Made by a program: the position numbers and the translations under genes. A stretch of DNA of 64,000 nt from G963675935 sp963803125 (lineage in GTDB: Bacteria > Planctomycetota > Planctomycetia > Pirellulales > Thermoguttaceae). The notes beneath the pieces were generated by a model. It worked only from the letters and a program-made list of their open reading frames with translations, was not told the DNA's origin and did not search any database. The stretch lies in assembly GCA_963803125.1 (NCBI GenBank), contig CAWDLR010000005.1, positions 58,254 through 122,253 of the forward strand, written 5' to 3'. Below are positions 9,422 to 18,386 of the stretch, piece by piece; within the stretch, counting starts at the first letter, position 1; each line of letters opens with the position of its first letter.

Positions 9422-10368
9422 ATGCGAGTGTGTTTTGGACTGGCGGCGGCGGTGATTCTGGCATTGGCGGGCTTGCGCAAGCGACCCCGTTCGAGCCCGC
9501 GCAGGTCTCGGCCGACGCGAAATGGGCCGCCCATCTCAACGTTAACGGCTTGCTGGCTTCGAGCCTGGTGAAAAAGGCCCACGACCAGATCTTCAAGGAG
9601 CATCCCGACCTGGATAACAAACTGACGGCGGTGCGCAACTTCTTCCACTTCGATCCGCTCACCGACCTTCACAGCGTCACCATCTACGGCACGCAACTCA
9701 AAAAGGACACCGGCGTGGCAATCATCCACGCCAAACTCGACCAGAACCTGCTGACCAGCCTGGTGAAGGCCAATCCGCAACATGAAGAGACGACCTACGG
9801 GAAGTTCGAGCTACTCACTTGGCCCAAGGACGGCGGTCCCAAGCACGATCAGGCCGTCTTCTTCAAGCCCGACGTGCTGGTGTTCGGCGCCTCGATCGAC
9901 GAACTGAAAGCCGCCCTCGACGTACTCGACGGCACGAAGCCGAACATCAGCGAGAAGTACAAGTCGCTTGCCGCCTCGATCCCGCCCGGCACGATCTTCA
10001 TCGCCGGAGCGAAGGACCTGGCCGAGGCCAATTTGCACCCCGAGTCGCCGCTGTCGAAGCAGATCGACTCGGCCCTGCTCACCGTCGGCGAGAACCAGGG
10101 CCAGGTGTTCGTCCACGGCATATTGAACGTCAAGAACGTGGAGATTGCCGAGAAGCTCAAGGCGGTGGCCGATGGGGCCTTGGCGCTGGCCAGCCTGGCC
10201 AAGAGCGACGACCCCGACGCGCTGCGGCTGATCGCTGGCGTCAAGGTGACCTTGGCCGACAAATCGATCACGGTCAAGGCGGAGGCGCCGGCCGATCTGC
10301 TCTGGTCGCTGCTCCAGAAGGAGGCCGCGAAGAAGAAGGCCGAACACAGCTCGCGCCTAAGCAAGTGA
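9422..10368 (+). CDS. Exported hypothetical protein, frame break in the signal peptide
   Basis: The mature part (from TPFEPAQVSADAKWAAHLN) is about 300 aa of unrecognised sequence with repeated Ala/Lys/Leu helices and strand segments such as HSVTIYGTQLKKDTGVAII and VKVTLADKSITVKAEAPAD. The best start is the ATG at 9422, preceded by GAGGTGA, giving MRVCFGLAAAVILALAG. That is a good signal peptide, but in another frame. One extra base near 9469-9476 would join it to LAQATPFEPAQ. So the gene is either frameshifted or carries a sequence error, the third such site within about 650 bp. Planctomycete-type periplasmic protein; function unknown. Confidence 0.65.
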
Positions 10369-10422
10369 GGCCTAGCCCGATTGGGACGGCAGGGCAACCG
10401 CCAGACTGACGACCGCGAAGCC

Positions 10423-10665
10423 CACCACGGAGACACGGAGAACACGGAGAGAAGAGAAAGAAGACAATGAACCGCAGAGGACGCAGAGCACGCAGAGGTA
10501 GAAAACGCGGCGCGAGGGGCTGCGTTCATTGGACTAACGTCATGCGGCTTCTCAGAGAAAACTGCCTTCCGAACCTGTTCCTCTGCGTTCTCTGCGTCCT
10601 CTGCGGTACTATTTCTACTTCTCTCTTGTTTCTGATCTCTCCGTGTTCTCCGCGTCTCCGTGGTG
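10423..10665. repeat. Nested inverted repeat (purine-rich arms) in a gene-free gap
   Basis: This fills most of the 350-nt gap between two genes. Outer arms 10423-10451 and 10637-10665 (core CACGGAGACACGGAGAACAC) and inner arms 10471-10498 and 10580-10607 (core CCGCAGAGGACGCAGAGCAC) pair in reverse complement. I see no gene in the gap; short frames through it are Arg-rich and repeat-derived. Confidence 0.85.
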
Positions 10666-10720
10666 AACCTATCGCCGCACTGTTAGGCTGGCGGTCTTTG
10701 AGTGCCGTCCCAACACTGAG

Positions 10721-11419
10721 ATGATTAGGGGGGCAATTCCCGTGTCGTGCAATCCTGCCGAAGCCCTGCCGAGCGACGAGGAGCTCGCCTGCCGAGCGCG
10801 GCAGGGCTGCGCGGCGAGTTTCGAGCAACTCTTGCGGCGATTCCAAGTCCCGCTGCTGCATTTTCTGCGGCAGCGGGGCTTTTTGGCCGACGCCGAAGAC
10901 CTCGTGCAGGAGACCTTTCTCCGCGCCTACGAAAACCTGCACCGCTACGACCGCCGCTGGCCGTTCTCCACCTGGTTGTTCACCGTCGCGCGGCGAACGA
11001 GCCTCAATCATCGCCGCCGCACGCGGCCGACGGCCGACAGCCGCGTGATCGAGGTGGCCCTGGCGGCCTCCCCCGCGCCGCTGGAAACGCTGATCGCCGC
11101 CGAAAGCCGGCAACGCCTCTGGGACCAGGCGGCCGGGCTTCTCTCCGACGACCAACTGACCGCGCTCTGGCTGAAGTACGTCGAGCAGATGCCCACCCGC
11201 GAAATCGCCCGCGTCTTGGATCGTTCCTGGACGTTGGTCAAGGTCCTGCTGTTTCGCGCCCGCAAACGGCTCTTGCCGCTGTCGGCCGAATTTGCTCCCG
11301 GGAGCGCGGGCGTCCCGCCGGCACAAGAAGCTGAGGACGTTTTACCCACCCTGGAAATTGCGGGCGAGACGCCCGCGCCCGGCGGCAGCGGGACTCGCGG
11401 AGACCGCCGGTCATCGTAG
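10721..11419 (+). CDS. ECF-type RNA polymerase sigma factor
   Basis: A 232-aa sigma70-family factor of the extracytoplasmic-function type. Region 2 includes FEQLLRRFQVPLLHFLRQRG, then ADAEDLVQETFLRAYENL and RWPFSTWLFTVARRTSLNHRRR. Region 4 is LSDDQLTALWLKYVEQMPTREIARVLDRSWTLVKVLLFRARKRL (positions about 140-183) with a helix-turn-helix. Beyond residue 190 the tail is encoded by the inverted repeat at 11300-11385 and looks acquired. A membrane protein follows 15 nt downstream and is the likely anti-sigma partner. The start could be a later ATG or GTG; the upstream gap is filled by repeats, so no promoter is apparent. Confidence 0.9.
   Translation: MIRGAIPVSCNPAEALPSDEELACRARQGCAASFEQLLRRFQVPLLHFLRQRGFLADAEDLVQETFLRAYENLHRYDRRWPFSTWLFTVARRTSLNHRRRTRPTADSRVIEVALAASPAPLETLIAAESRQRLWDQAAGLLSDDQLTALWLKYVEQMPTREIARVLDRSWTLVKVLLFRARKRLLPLSAEFAPGSAGVPPAQEAEDVLPTLEIAGETPAPGGSGTRGDRRSS
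11300..11385. repeat. Inverted GC-rich repeat forming the sigma factor tail
   Basis: GGGAGCGCGGGCGTCCCGCC at 11300-11319 and a reverse-complement counterpart around 11361-11380 (GCGGGCGAGACGCCCGCGCC) flank about 40 nt. The repeat lies inside the coding region and encodes the C-terminal extension of the sigma factor. Confidence 0.7.
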
Positions 11420-11434
11420 AATTGGAGGTGCCCA

Positions 11435-11974
11435 ATGCCTGAACAACGCCGAACGAAGAACGACGAATTGCTGGCCGAGCGGCTGCGGGCCGAAGCGAGC
11501 GAGTCCCGCCCGCCGTTCTCCGAACCGCTCCACCGCCGCATTGTCTCCGCCGTCGAACAGCGTCGGGCGGCAGAAGCCGAAGCGGCCGGCAGCGTGCCGC
11601 CGGGGACTGTCCCGATTTTCGTGTCAACGAAAATGGGACTGTCCCCTTTGACGTGCCGCCGCCGACCGCGCTTCTTGACGGCCGCATTGGCTGCTGCCTG
11701 CTTGCTCTGTGCGATAGTGGTCGCCTGGCAACTCATAGCGAACGCCATTCGACAGAGTCGCCTCGGGCAGGCCGAGCAGGTTGCCAACACCACGATCGCC
11801 CAGATGCCGTCGATCCGCGATTTGACCAACAGCACGGTCGGCCGTCTCGACGATCTCACCGTCTCCGCCGTCCTGGAGCCGCAGACTGCTCCACTGGCGC
11901 ACGACGCCCACGCCGTGGCCAGCGTCTTCCTCGACCGTCTCCCGGTCAGCGTGAGCTTGGCGAACAGCCGATAG
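11435..11974 (+). CDS. Putative membrane anti-sigma factor partner, repeat inserted
   Basis: A 179-aa protein starting MPEQRRTKNDELLAERLRAE, 15 nt after the ECF sigma gene and preceded by GGAGGTGCCC. It has a cytoplasmic N-terminal part of about 60 residues, one TM segment (FLTAALAAACLLCAIVVAWQ, about residues 81-100) and an outer domain of about 75 residues. This layout is that of ECF anti-sigma factors, but there is no clear HxxxCxxC zinc motif, so the role is inferred from context. Residues about 57-71 (TVPIFVSTKMGLSP) come from the palindromic repeat at 11602-11646, inserted in frame just before the TM. A second, 5'-truncated copy lies at 22808-23327. Confidence 0.6.
   Translation: MPEQRRTKNDELLAERLRAEASESRPPFSEPLHRRIVSAVEQRRAAEAEAAGSVPPGTVPIFVSTKMGLSPLTCRRRPRFLTAALAAACLLCAIVVAWQLIANAIRQSRLGQAEQVANTTIAQMPSIRDLTNSTVGRLDDLTVSAVLEPQTAPLAHDAHAVASVFLDRLPVSVSLANSR
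11602..11646. repeat. Palindromic repeat inside the anti-sigma-like gene
   Basis: Arms GGGGACTGTCCCGATTTTCG (11602-11621) and its near reverse complement (11627-11646). It is read in frame. It is present identically in the duplicated copy at about 22954-22998, so the insertion predates the duplication. Confidence 0.85.
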
Positions 11975-12001
11975 AAGGACGTTCGCGTAGACGCGGCATG
12001 G

Positions 12002-12160
12002 TCGCCTTTCGCTCCGCGAAAGTACGCTGCTTTCGCGGAGCGAAAGGCGACAGTAAAGGAGGGAAAAAAGGGACAGGTCCAATTTGTGCGACGACCAACG
12101 CTGCGCGTCGGTGCCCGCCTCCGGGCCGTTCCGGCAAATTGGACCTGTCCCCTTTTTCCC
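12002..12160. repeat. Two successive hairpin repeats between convergent genes
   Basis: First hairpin: perfect 21-bp arms 12002-12022 and 12030-12050 (core CGCCTTTCGCTCCGCGAAAG). Second: arms 12065-12086 and about 12135-12156 (core GGGACAGGTCCAATTTG and its complement). They separate the anti-sigma-like gene from the convergent zinc-ribbon protein and may terminate both. Both are repeated at about 23353-23510. Confidence 0.85.
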
Positions 12161-12776
12161 TCAGGCGAACACTTCCGTTCCTTTTGCGGCCGGGGCGGGA
12201 AAGTCGCGGCCGCAGGCGAAACACGCCGGACGATCGCGCGGCACCCGCCGACCGCAATGCGGGCACGGCAATCTCGCCGGCCAGGTGCGGTGGGCAAGGT
12301 AGCCGAAGTACGCCGGCAGGCCGAACAGCAGCACGAAGATCGTCCACACCCAGGTCCACGGCAGCCCCTGTTGCCGCTGACGGCGATATACCACGCACGC
12401 CAAGGCGACACTGACCACGGCGGTGATTAACAAGATCGGCCAGATCATGGCGAATGCCCGGCCCAAAGCGGCCGAGTAGGTGAGCGGCTCGCCCGCCTCG
12501 GCCGGCGCCCAGGGATAGCAGAATGCGAAGGCGGCGATCGACGCCGGGCTTGGCACGATCACCGAAGGCGACGCCACTCGCAGCAGTTCGCTCTCCGGCG
12601 GCGAGTGCAGATCGAACTGCTTCTGCTGGACGACTTTGCCGTCGGCGTCGAACCAGAATATCGCTTGGCGGCTGGTGTCGCGGCCGGAATGGGACGTGCT
12701 TACCAGGGCTTTGCCGCCCGGCAAGGCGACCCATCGCAGGTCCGCGTCGCGCACCTCGGCCGGCAAATGGTAGTTT
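12161..12776 (-). pseudogene. Membrane protein with C-terminal zinc ribbon, 5' end lost
   Basis: The C-terminal 200 residues of a membrane protein: HLPAEVRDADLRWVALPGGK at the cut, two TM segments (FAMIWPILLITAVVSVALACVVY and WVWTIFVLLFGLPAYFGYL) and a zinc-ribbon tail CPHCGRRVPRDRPACFACGR with CxxC...CxxC. At 12776 the sequence stops matching its longer copy (23511-24350) and runs into a transposase fragment, so the 5' part was removed. Function unknown; no start signal remains. Confidence 0.75.
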
Positions 12777-13369
12777 CAGTAGTTCCAAGTTTGACTATAT
12801 CCGGCAATGTGCCGTAAGTCGTTCGTAGGTATCACGATCGAGTCCAGGGTTTTGTCGGCTCCGAGGGCTTGCTGCACGATCTGCGCGATCCACAACAGCA
12901 TCTCTTGGAAGCGAAGCAATTCGAGAAACAGTTGCGGCTCGGCGCTGTATTTCCGTTTGGCGAAGCGAAAATGAATCCACACCCACACGTTGCGCAACAC
13001 CAGGGCGATGCCCACGAACAGCAGGCGCAGGCCCGGTTCGCGCGTGCATGTTTTGATCTTCGCCTCGTTCATCTGGCGGTAGCTCTTCTCGATGCCGAAA
13101 CGCTTGCGATAGAGTTCCCGTATCTCGTCCGGCGTTCGCCGCACCTTCGACACCACGTAGAGAAGTCGCTTGCGCCGCCGTCGGCCGGTCTCCTCGTGGG
13201 TGAACCGCCCTTCTTTCGGCACAGTGAAATGTACGGTCAATCGATCACCCGGCTTGGCATCGTGCCAGACAAGGTGCGCGGCACGCGAGCAATTGGCGAG
13301 GTACTGCCTCTCGGCTTTCCCGCCCGTCTCTTCGTGTTTGAGATCTTCCCCTTCCAAGGGATCGAGCAT
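12776..13369 (-). pseudogene. Transposase C-terminal fragment, IS4-type DDE
   Basis: 197 residues of a DDE transposase. The diagnostic part is YRKRFGIEKSYRQMNEAKIK with the Y-R-E-K spacing of IS4-type enzymes, then LLFVGIALVLRNVWVWIHF. The N-terminal catalytic part is missing: upstream in the same frame a TGA stops the frame near 13393. No terminal repeats are clear. It directly abuts the truncated zinc-ribbon gene, so insertion or recombination of this element probably broke that gene. Confidence 0.8.
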
Positions 13370-13489
13370 GTTGCCCCGAATCCCGAGATGTGTACGTCAG
13401 TCGAAAAGGTGGCGAGCCGCCGTGCTTCTTCTTGTCGCAACCCTCGCCGGTTCTGTGGCTTGCGGATGCCATCTTTTTGAGACCTGACG

Positions 13490-14009
13490 GTCTTCTGCCA
13501 TTAATAAGAGGTGTAGCTGTCCCACCAAGAAAGTGGGCATAACTCGTGTGGCCTTAAGTTGGGGGGGTTGCATTGCTCACTCACTCAATCATGATGGATT
13601 ATTGACCGTAATGCCGGGGAGGTCCTTTAGCGCGTTCCCGAACTATATTCTGCGCGACTCGTTGTTAGCTGGGGCGTAAACAAGAAGCGGAACACATCAA
13701 ATAGACGTTTCATCTATCTGGCCCCAGAACGGTTCTGCGGGAGCTGTCTAGGATCTGCCACGGACAATACGGCCTTTTCAACTGCTAGAGAAACGTCCGC
13801 CGTTTTTTCGGCTAGATACCGCAACCCAACCGACGAGCGCTAATCCTGACGATTCACGGCAGCAACCGGCTCTGGACTGATAGCCGACTGCAATGGCGCT
13901 GTTTTACAGAGTGGAAAAACAGAACAAGGTAACGAAGGAGCGGCACCACCCTTGACGTGTTGAGGAGAGAGGTAGGGCGAAGGTCTTTTCTGACCCGAGG
14001 GGGGGAATC
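13490..14009. other. 520-nt gap without a recognised gene
   Basis: Lower GC than the surroundings. I see no convincing coding frame. It separates transposase debris from the TPR lipoprotein gene; GAGGGGGGGAATC just before 14010 is the Shine-Dalgarno of that gene. Confidence 0.6.
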
Positions 14010-15938
14010 ATGCGAGCAGACTGGAATGATCGGAAGTGGTTGAACTGCGCCTTGCTGGGCTGGGTAATCGCCATCATAACCTGCGTCGGTTGCGGAACGA
14101 AGGCACAAGTGGCGAAGCAAGAATACGATCAAGGATGCAAACAGTTGGCGAGCCACAAATGGAAAGGAGCGGTTGAGGATTTTGACAGCGCCATTGCCGA
14201 CAATCCCAAGCATGCTCCCGCTGTCTTTCAGCGAGCGGTCGCCTGCGAGAATCGAGGTGACCCTGATTCAGCAGTAATTGAGGGCTACACGTCAGCGATT
14301 TCCCTGCATAAGGAAATCGTTGAAACGCCTAGCGACCAACTGAATCCGGACGCGGTTCCACTTTCAGACGATCTTGCAATCGCGTACTACAACCGAGGCA
14401 GACTACGCACCAAGCAAGGCAAGCTGGACGAAGCCCTTGATGACTTCAATGAGGCAATCACGGCTGTGCCGAGGTTTGCTGGTGCCTATTGCCGGCGAGG
14501 AGCAGTGTTCCTGGCAAAAGGCTTTCCGGACGTGGCGATTGCCGATCTCAATGAGGCTGCGCGCCTGCTGACGGGAGACGCCTCTTCCCCGGGTATCGTT
14601 AACTCGACGGGAGCTGTGGCTCCTGACGAACTCTGCCATGAGGTCTTTTGCCAGCGAGCGTGTGCTTACCTCGCGGTGGAAAAACAAGAGGAGGCGATCG
14701 CCGACTGCAATTTGGCTATTCGTTTTGACCCGCGCTGTGCCAAGGCATTTCGTGCTCTTGGCTCAGCTCTCTTATCTTCACAAGAAGCTCGACCGCCCGC
14801 TCAAATAATCACCTGCTTCAAGGAAGCAATTCGCTTGGACAGTACTCTGAAGGCGCAGATAGAGCCCGAGCTAGCGCAGGCCTATTTCAACCTGGGTGTT
14901 TGCCTCGCCAAGGCCGACAAGGCAAGGGAGGCCGATGAGGCTTTCGGTGAAGCCGAGAGAAGGGATCACAAATACGTTCAATTAGCTGCGGAGTACAGGA
15001 AAAAGGACAAGCCATCGGGAAATACGCCTCCCGCTGGGACAATCACAAAGCCGCCTGACATCGACTTGTTGTTTGCACGACTCCGTCACTATCCGTCTGC
15101 ATCGCTAAAGAGGCGCGAGCTTGACAAGGCGTTAGCTAGGTACAACAGCTTGCTAAAGACAGATGCAAAGAATGTCTATGCATGGTGCGGTCGGGGTTGC
15201 TTGTTCCTGGAGAAGGGCTTCCCCGAAATAGCCATCAGTGATTTCAATCAAGCGATAGATCTCACGGCGGACTTCGCCAACCGGGCTGATGTGTACTGTC
15301 AGCGCGGACGTGCCTTTGTGATGCTGGACAATTACAGCAAGGCGGTGCAGGACTGCGGGCAAGCGATCAGATTGGACCCTGATTTCCCAACCGCTTACTA
15401 TTACCAGGGTGTTGCTCATGTGAAGGGAGGTAGTCTCGATCGTGCTGCCGCTGATCTTGCAGAGGCGGTGGCGCTGGATCCGGAGCTAGAAGCCCCGTCA
15501 CAACCTTGGCTTGCGGAGATATGTCGGGGACGAGGTCTGGTTCACCTAGCCGAGAAGGAGTGGGATGCGGCGATTGCCGATCTGCGCAGTGCCATCCGCA
15601 TTGAGCCAAAATGGTCCAGACCACTTGGCTTCCAACTAGCGATTGCGTATCAGTCACGCGGCGTTGACCATGCGAACCATGCCGAATTCGACGAAGCTAT
15701 TAGCGATTTTGACGAAGCTGTCCGATTTGAACCGATGGACGCCGGGAATTACCGTGCACGTGGCGAAACTTACTACAAGATGGAAAAATGGAAGCTCGCT
15801 GCCGCTGATTTGAGCAAGGCAATCACACTGGACCCCGACCTCGAATACAGACTGCGTCGTCTGCTGGCGGCAGCTCAACGTAGAGTTGTTATACCCTTGA
15901 TCCCAGCAGCCGGTGTGGGACAGCAGTCTGAGCTTTGA
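14010..15938 (+). CDS. TPR-repeat lipoprotein
   Basis: A 642-aa protein starting MRADWNDRKWLNCALLGWV. The N-terminal hydrophobic helix ends in CVGCGT, a lipobox with Cys28 as the likely lipidated residue. The rest is tetratricopeptide repeats, with recurrent units of the type 'AYCRRGAVFLAKGFPDVAIADLNEAARL', about eleven in all, in two blocks separated by a Pro/Gly linker near residue 340. TPR domains mediate protein-protein contacts; this one would sit on the periplasmic face of a membrane. The start has a strong purine-rich Shine-Dalgarno. Lower GC than its neighbours. No partner gene is obvious nearby. Confidence 0.9.
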   Translation: MRADWNDRKWLNCALLGWVIAIITCVGCGTKAQVAKQEYDQGCKQLASHKWKGAVEDFDSAIADNPKHAPAVFQRAVACENRGDPDSAVIEGYTSAISLHKEIVETPSDQLNPDAVPLSDDLAIAYYNRGRLRTKQGKLDEALDDFNEAITAVPRFAGAYCRRGAVFLAKGFPDVAIADLNEAARLLTGDASSPGIVNSTGAVAPDELCHEVFCQRACAYLAVEKQEEAIADCNLAIRFDPRCAKAFRALGSALLSSQEARPPAQIITCFKEAIRLDSTLKAQIEPELAQAYFNLGVCLAKADKAREADEAFGEAERRDHKYVQLAAEYRKKDKPSGNTPPAGTITKPPDIDLLFARLRHYPSASLKRRELDKALARYNSLLKTDAKNVYAWCGRGCLFLEKGFPEIAISDFNQAIDLTADFANRADVYCQRGRAFVMLDNYSKAVQDCGQAIRLDPDFPTAYYYQGVAHVKGGSLDRAAADLAEAVALDPELEAPSQPWLAEICRGRGLVHLAEKEWDAAIADLRSAIRIEPKWSRPLGFQLAIAYQSRGVDHANHAEFDEAISDFDEAVRFEPMDAGNYRARGETYYKMEKWKLAAADLSKAITLDPDLEYRLRRLLAAAQRRVVIPLIPAAGVGQQSEL

Positions 15939-16149
15939 GCTTGTGGTTAAAATGGTTGTTTGAAGCGACGAAACGAAGTGCACGACTTGACGACCTCAGC
16001 GCTCCGATCAAGCGTCTGGGGACCCTTGTCATCCACGACTGATGGTCGAGAGTGGCGTTGCCAATTTCTGCCACGTGTTCCCGGATGAGGAAGATAGTGT
16101 GGAACGGGGATTCTGACGAGGGGATCGCTTCAGGACCTCGTATGGACGA

Positions 16150-16487
16150 TCAGAACACAATGTGTCGCGGACCCTTGGCGATCTTGATCGATTGGGACTT
16201 GGCGACATAGCTTCCCAGCGTGTAGGTGTCGGTGTGCTGATAAATGCCTTCTTGGCCCAGCGGGCTGTAGGTAAAGAAGGTGACCGTCACCGCCTGATGC
16301 CGGAACCGCACCGATGGTTGCCACTGGCGCGGTTTGTGTACCAGCCATTTCCAATTGTCACTGCCTGCCACAGGCAATTCTCCCTTGGCATATTCATTGC
16401 CTGTGCTGCCAGGCGGTGCAGTTCCAGCCTCTACACCCGATTCCAAGGGATTGGCGGCCAGCAGGGTGTGCGTCGGGTGAAAAAAGG
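16150..16487 (-). pseudogene. C-terminal fragment of a hypothetical protein cut by the IS
   Basis: The complement strand reads a coherent C-terminus (WKWLVHKPRQWQPSVRFRH, then TVTFFTYSPLGQEGIYQHTD) of about 85 residues, ending at 16150. Upstream the frame runs into the dispersed repeat and the left target duplication of the IS4-type element. I do not recognise the family. The 210 nt on its downstream side (15939-16149) hold no clear gene. Confidence 0.45.
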
Positions 16488-16497
16488 TGCCAGGAAC

Positions 16498-18135
16498 GAA
16501 TGGCACTGTCATGTCTCGCATTTTAGGGTGTGCGCGCAATCTGGTCTATGAACGGAGCGGGGAGTCGGATAAAGTCTCGCCCCGTCAGGCGAAGTTTCAA
16601 GTTTTGGCCCTTGCCTGGCGATAGAAAGTAGGCCCTTCCTGGTTTGCTTGCCGCAAATTCACCAGGAAGGGTCTTTTCATGCGCGAGCATATACCTGATT
16701 CTCCGAACGGCGGCAGCAGCAGTTTTCAACAAATCGTCGAGGCGTTTCTGGCCCACGATGGTTTGCCCTTCGCCGACGTTCTCACGGGTGAACGGATCGA
16801 GCGAGCTTTCGGCCGCCATGACGCGCTGTTTGGCCGACACGGCGTCTACTCCACGGCGATCGTCCTGTGGGCGTTTCTGAGCCAGTTGCTGCGGGATGGC
16901 AAGGAGGCGTCCTGTCAGTCGGCCGTCGCCCGAATCGCCAGTCATTGCCTCCACACGGGCATCCAGCCCCCAACGCACGACACGGGCGATTACTGCAAGG
17001 CCCGCGGCAAGTTATCGGAAACGGCGCTGCACGAGTTGGGCCAGGAAGTGGCCGAGGAGCTTCAACAACAGGCCGACCCGGCCTGGCTGTGGAAGAACCG
17101 GCACGCCAAACTTGTCGATGGTTTCACCTTCACCATGCCGGACACACCCAAGAACGCCGCCGAGTTTCCCCATCCGCGAACGCAGAAGAAGGGCGTGGGC
17201 CTGCCGATCGCCCGCGCGGTGGCGATCCTTTCCTTGGCAACAGCTTGCGTGATGGATGCGGCCATCGGTCCCTACAAGGGCAAGGAAACCGGCGAGACGG
17301 CGCTGCTCCGGTCGATGTCTTCTTCGCTGCACGCGGGCGATATCGCCGTGTTCGACCGCCATTATTGCTCCTTCATGATGATTGCGCTGCTGCTTCTCCA
17401 GGGCACGGACGTTTGTGCCCGCCTGCACCAAATGCGGAAGTCCGACTTTCGCCGCGGCAAACGCCTGGGAAAGAACGATCACCTTATCATCTGGACCAAA
17501 CCTGTATGTCCCGACTGGATGGAGCAGGAGACTTATGAGCGCATCCCCGAAACACTCGAACTGCGTGAACTGCGTTACACGGTCGTGGAAAAGGGCCGTC
17601 GCACGAAAAAGATCACCGTGGTCACCACGCTGACGGACGCAACTCTTTATAGCAGCGAAGAAATCGCAGAGCTTTACGGTTTTCGCTGGAACTCGGAATT
17701 GGACATCCGCGCGATCAAGGCGTCGCTGAATCTGGCACACGTTCGTTGTAAATCGCCGGAGATGGTGCGACGCGAGTTCTCCACGACACTGCTGGCTTAC
17801 AACCTGATTCGCACGACGGCGGCCAACGCCGCCTGGTTGCACGACAAACAGCCGCGACAAATCAGCTTTACCGCGACGACTCAGTATGTACTTTCGGCGG
17901 GAGCATTGCTGACCGGCCATACGATGACGGCCGGGCAACTGCACGAATGCTGTCTCGCGCTTCTGCGCCAGGTGGCAGGCTGCGAAGTTGCCAACCGCCC
18001 TGGCCGGCTCGAACCGCGTGTGCTCAAGCGCCGCCGCCACGGCTATCCGCTCATGCAGAAACCCAGACACGTCCTCCGCCAAGAATTGCACAAACATTGC
18101 ACCTAAAACAGGTTACAATGGCGACAGTGCCATTC
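16498..18135 (+). mobile_element. IS4-type insertion sequence, copy 1 (1638 bp)
   Basis: Ends carry the inverted repeat GAATGGCACTGTC (16498-16510, reverse complement 18123-18135). It is flanked by an exact 11-bp target duplication GTGCCAGGAAC at 16487-16497 and 18136-18146. It contains one intact transposase gene. Copy 2 at 29089-30724 appears identical except for an extra GC in this copy's left end near 16531. It sits in a dispersed repeat of the type AAAAGGTGYCAGGAACCGTT. Confidence 0.93.
16679..18106 (+). CDS. IS4-family transposase, copy 1
   Basis: A 475-aa DDE transposase, intact. Near residue 150 is LVDGFTFTMPDTPKNAAEFP with the first catalytic Asp; near residue 220 is DIAVFDRHYCSFMM with the second; YGFRWNSELDIRAIK near residue 340 is the YREK signature with the catalytic Glu. 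The ATG at 16679 follows AGGAAGGGTC. It lies inside an IS with clear inverted repeats and target duplications, so it is probably recently active. The predicted protein is identical to that of copy 2. Confidence 0.95.
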   Translation: MREHIPDSPNGGSSSFQQIVEAFLAHDGLPFADVLTGERIERAFGRHDALFGRHGVYSTAIVLWAFLSQLLRDGKEASCQSAVARIASHCLHTGIQPPTHDTGDYCKARGKLSETALHELGQEVAEELQQQADPAWLWKNRHAKLVDGFTFTMPDTPKNAAEFPHPRTQKKGVGLPIARAVAILSLATACVMDAAIGPYKGKETGETALLRSMSSSLHAGDIAVFDRHYCSFMMIALLLLQGTDVCARLHQMRKSDFRRGKRLGKNDHLIIWTKPVCPDWMEQETYERIPETLELRELRYTVVEKGRRTKKITVVTTLTDATLYSSEEIAELYGFRWNSELDIRAIKASLNLAHVRCKSPEMVRREFSTTLLAYNLIRTTAANAAWLHDKQPRQISFTATTQYVLSAGALLTGHTMTAGQLHECCLALLRQVAGCEVANRPGRLEPRVLKRRRHGYPLMQKPRHVLRQELHKHCT

Positions 18136-18386
18136 GTGCCAGGAACCGTTTTCAGAAGGACGAAACCACGATGACGCGGGAACCCGCCGTCTCCGCGTCT
18201 TCTCGCGTTCCAGACCTCAGCAATCCGCGACCTTCGATCCGCTGATCAAGTCGATGAACTTCTGGTTCGACCTGAACTTCGCCAGTTTCATGGTCAACTG
18301 CTCCATCGCATCGACCGGGTGCATGGTCGAGAGCGGGCAGAGCGATCAGGGACTCTTGCCCCCAAGTCATGTCTGTGTAAACGAGC

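Noticed and set aside
17012..18097. Complement-strand frame inside the IS4-type element (also 29601-30686)
   Set aside because: Antisense to an intact transposase; no start signals.
18147..18386. Possible gene between IS copy 1 and the epimerase
   Set aside because: Short frames on both strands only; likely remnant DNA beside the dispersed repeat.
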